7,320 bases of DNA from Bacillota bacterium (GTDB taxonomy: Bacteria > Bacillota > Bacilli > Alicyclobacillales > Alicyclobacillaceae). Numbering within the stretch: position 1 is the stretch's first letter; every line of letters starts with the position of its first letter. Of this stretch, positions 5,705-7,320 are shown piece by piece. The stretch covers positions 1 to 7,320 of the forward strand of contig JAKAXI010000090.1 of the NCBI GenBank assembly GCA_021816665.1, given 5' to 3'. A program made the position numbers and the translations under genes. The notes beneath the pieces are model-generated. The model made no database searches. It was not told where the DNA came from and was given only the letters and a program-made list of their open reading frames with translations.

Positions 5705-6976
5705 TCAGCCGCCCGTCGCGCTGTTCTTTACATAATAGCCGCCTTGTATCGTATAACCGGGAACGGGTGCCGGCGGCACAGAGTGATAGTGCTGCTTCAG
5801 TTTGGCACTCGTGTCGAGCGCAACCGATGCAGTGTCGAGCGAGTTGTTGAGCAACATTTTGATCTCGGCGTACAGGTGCGCACGGGTCTGGTACGCGCTC
5901 GTGTCTATACGCAATGGGAATCGAGTAGCCCAGTTCACGCTTGACGGGAATGTTCCGTGGTTCCAGACAGTCGGCTGCATTTGCCAAGCCCAAACAAAGT
6001 CCTTCTGGTCGCCTTTCATCACATATCCGTTCCAGAATGTCGCTACACCCTGTGCTCCCGCTTGGACTTCCCTTTGCAGCCCAGCCAGCATGTTTTGTTG
6101 GTCCTTCAGCGCCACTGCCTGTGGTTCGGGACGTACAACCTGAGCCGTTGTACTTGTAGGGTTGAAGGGGAGAACACCGAGCCATGGCCCCGTGCCGATG
6201 TAGACGTACTGGCCGCGCTCTGCAAAAGCAGGGGCGTTGTTGGCGGTCGACACCTGGGAGGTGTCCCGTGGGATAGAAAACACTCGGACCACGTCCGTCT
6301 GCGTGTTGACGGCAACAATGCGGTTCCAGTAGCGGAAGCCAACCATCATATGCGGGAGTGGGGCATTCAGTGGGCCTTTCATGGCGAGCCAGACCCAATG
6401 GCCGCTCTGCCCAATGACTTGATTGTCGAACGGGGCAGGATCGGTCATGATTTCCGAAGCGTATCCTGGGATGGACGGCGGGAGTGGGAAAGCGCTGTTT
6501 CCGTGGTCGATCAGTGTGATCTGAATTGGCTTTGTATAGTGTAGCTTGCCGAACTTGATTGACCATGGGCCGGTGTAGGCACTTGGCTGGTTGGTGGAGT
6601 GCGAGGCGCCCACTGTCCAGTTCGACTGATTGACTGGGGCCGACATGTACACCGATTTCAGTACATTGTCTGTTGCCACGCTTCGCGTGGCAGTCACTTC
6701 AAGCTGATTACCCGCAGTGCTCAATCCGGCTATCTGAGCACCTTTTCCAAAGGAAGACAGGTTGATGTAGTACCATCCGACCTTCGAAGCGGCGGGGTGT
6801 GGCGAGAGTGTGGCAACTGATGTCTGGTTGGACCCGCTTGCCACTTGGTTAGATGCGTTGGAGTCAGTGGGGGCGGGGGCGTTTGTTTGCCTGCCACTTG
6901 AAGTGCTGCACCCTGCAAGCAGCCCCACGGTCGACAGAATGAGGCCGGTCAGTATCCACGCGCGGTTTCGCTTCAA
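5705..6976 (-). CDS. Predicted lipoprotein of unknown family
   Basis: The 423-residue protein has a lipoprotein signal peptide: KRNR, a hydrophobic stretch (8-20) and the lipobox LLAGC with the lipid-carrying Cys23. It should be anchored on the outer face of the membrane. A Ser/Thr/Asn/Gln-rich linker follows (24-58). The rest is rich in Trp, Tyr and beta-type stretches. Segments near 191-236 (GHWVWLAMKG, then NRIVAVNTQTDVVRVFSIP) and 256-283 (GQYVYIGTGPWLGVLPFNP) look like propeller blades, but I recognise no family. A helix-like segment with many Gln and Ala is near 289-312. The TTG at 6976 is chosen because AAAGGAG lies 9 bases upstream and the lipobox then sits in the right place. The frame stays open back to 7303, but that extension puts 109 non-secretory residues before the signal and crosses the terminator at 7209-7243. 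It ends 8 bases from the MFS stop. Confidence 0.88.
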   Translation of the reverse strand: MKRNRAWILTGLILSTVGLLAGCSTSSGRQTNAPAPTDSNASNQVASGSNQTSVATLSPHPAASKVGWYYINLSSFGKGAQIAGLSTAGNQLEVTATRSVATDNVLKSVYMSAPVNQSNWTVGASHSTNQPSAYTGPWSIKFGKLHYTKPIQITLIDHGNSAFPLPPSIPGYASEIMTDPAPFDNQVIGQSGHWVWLAMKGPLNAPLPHMMVGFRYWNRIVAVNTQTDVVRVFSIPRDTSQVSTANNAPAFAERGQYVYIGTGPWLGVLPFNPTSTTAQVVRPEPQAVALKDQQNMLAGLQREVQAGAQGVATFWNGYVMKGDQKDFVWAWQMQPTVWNHGTFPSSVNWATRFPLRIDTSAYQTRAHLYAEIKMLLNNSLDTASVALDTSAKLKQHYHSVPPAPVPGYTIQGGYYVKNSATGG

Positions 6977-6985
6977 AATGTACAG

Positions 6986-6992
6986 CTCCTTT
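6986..6992 (-). promoter_or_regulatory. Ribosome binding site of the lipoprotein gene
   Basis: On the minus strand AAAGGAG runs from 6992 to 6986, 9 bases before the TTG start at 6976. Together with the lipobox it overrides the much longer open frame. Confidence 0.85.
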
Positions 6993-7208
6993 GCGAGCGA
7001 GTTCGTGAGGCGTGATGTTCGGCGGTGTGGAGGAGATTCAGCGCTCGTGCCGTGGATGCAACAGCACACTGTCACGCTCGCGAATCTCATACCGAAACGT
7101 AATCTCAAAGGAATGGAGCAGTTCCGATACCAAAAAGTTCGGCGAATAGAGGAAGGCCATAAGAACATGGCAGACACGAAGCTGACCTGCCGCGACCATG
7201 AGCATAAG

Positions 7209-7243
7209 AAAAAACCACCTTCCATTTTGCTGTGGAAAGTGGT
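7209..7243 (-). terminator. Intrinsic terminator on the minus strand
   Basis: Read on the minus strand, ACCACTTTCCA (7243 to 7233) pairs with TGGAAGGTGGT (7224 to 7214), 11 bp with a single U-G wobble, around an 8-base loop. Six T then follow (7214-7209). On the plus strand the wobble becomes a C-A mismatch and there is no T run, so the direction is clear. It ends a transcript entering from beyond 7320 or acts as an attenuator about 230 bases before the lipoprotein gene. Confidence 0.85.
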
Positions 7244-7320
7244 CGTAGTAAGCGATAAGTGGGTCGGAGATGGACCGCACGTCTCTTGATTGTCGAACAG
7301 CATTCCGTGCTACGACTACG

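Larger units (their letters stand above)
6977..7320 (-). other. Leader and intergenic region upstream of the lipoprotein gene
   Basis: About 340 bases have no gene I can support. The right part holds a minus-strand terminator (7209-7243) and, before it, possible RNA pairing (7242-7316). Between the terminator and the lipoprotein gene I found no convincing promoter; TATGAG on the minus strand at about 7097-7092 has no -35. Near the edge one minus-strand frame shows TAG at 7318-7316 and again at 7312-7310, so an upstream minus-strand gene may end there or just outside. Confidence 0.6.

Noticed and set aside
5658..6566. Minus-strand frame of 302 codons overlapping the lipoprotein gene
   Set aside because: It is an out-of-frame shadow of the lipoprotein gene, with Arg/Cys/His-rich low-quality sequence and no start signals.
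7038..7280. Minus-strand frame of 80 codons
   Set aside because: It runs through the terminator hairpin and its U tract, has no ribosome binding site at its start, and looks like a chance frame.
7047..7289. Plus-strand frame of 80 codons starting at GTG 7047, with GGAGGAG upstream
   Set aside because: The spacing to the ribosome binding site is about 11 bases, the product resembles no protein, and it crosses the minus-strand terminator, so coding is unlikely.
6977..7303. N-terminal extension of the lipoprotein by 109 residues
   Set aside because: The lipobox signal would be internal, the extension lies across a terminator, and a well-placed ribosome binding site precedes TTG 6976.
7242..7316. 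tRNA gene at the right edge
   Set aside because: The 7-bp outer stem suggested an acceptor stem, but there is no GTTCRAN T-loop, no D-arm pattern and no CCA-type end.

Overview
The window looks like chromosomal DNA from a low-to-moderate GC Gram-positive bacterium of the Bacilli. An Alicyclobacillus-like or related Alicyclobacillaceae host is my best guess, but this is inference from protein style only. The signs are a type 2 (FMN) IPP isomerase together with a Bacillus-like DXS, strong purine-rich ribosome binding sites, GTG and TTG starts, a YjhB-like Nudix protein, and intrinsic terminators with long U tracts. No mobile element, CRISPR array, tRNA or rRNA was seen.

Layout. Positions 1-22 hold an intrinsic terminator that closes something outside the window. 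Positions 197-3821 on the plus strand hold an isoprenoid-supply block: fni (IPP/DMAPP isomerase), then dxs (1-deoxy-D-xylulose-5-phosphate synthase) after a 154-base gap, then a Nudix hydrolase 12 bases after dxs. The block ends in a 19-bp perfect hairpin terminator (3806-3853) whose 5' arm lies inside the end of the Nudix gene. On the minus strand, 3908-4297 encodes an unrecognised protein of 129 residues that converges on the same terminator. A compact divergent control region (about 4298-4451) separates it from an MFS exporter-like gene (4452-5696, plus). That gene meets a minus-strand lipoprotein gene of unknown family (5705-6976) tail to tail with only 8 bases between stops. The remaining 6977-7320 is upstream of the lipoprotein gene and contains a clear minus-strand terminator (7209-7243).

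How the genes may work together. DXS catalyses the first step of the MEP pathway. Fni balances the two end products, IPP and DMAPP. Pairing them gives one locus that can raise carbon entry and set the product ratio. The Nudix enzyme is probably co-transcribed with dxs, but its substrate cannot be read from sequence. The right half (small protein, MFS pump, lipoprotein) shows no clear link to isoprenoids; the MFS gene is locally much more AT-rich than dxs and may have a separate history.

Most worth a second look: DXS has Y-A-K-T-D-G where the family normally has Y-P-R-G-N, altering the region of E. coli Arg478, and it sits outside the usual Bacillus dxs neighbourhood, so it may be a second copy. 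Others are the nested inverted repeat and 18-codon upstream ORF before the MFS gene, an inverted repeat that could serve both divergent promoters, and a possible folded RNA before the terminator at the right edge. I did not find a clearly new multi-gene system.
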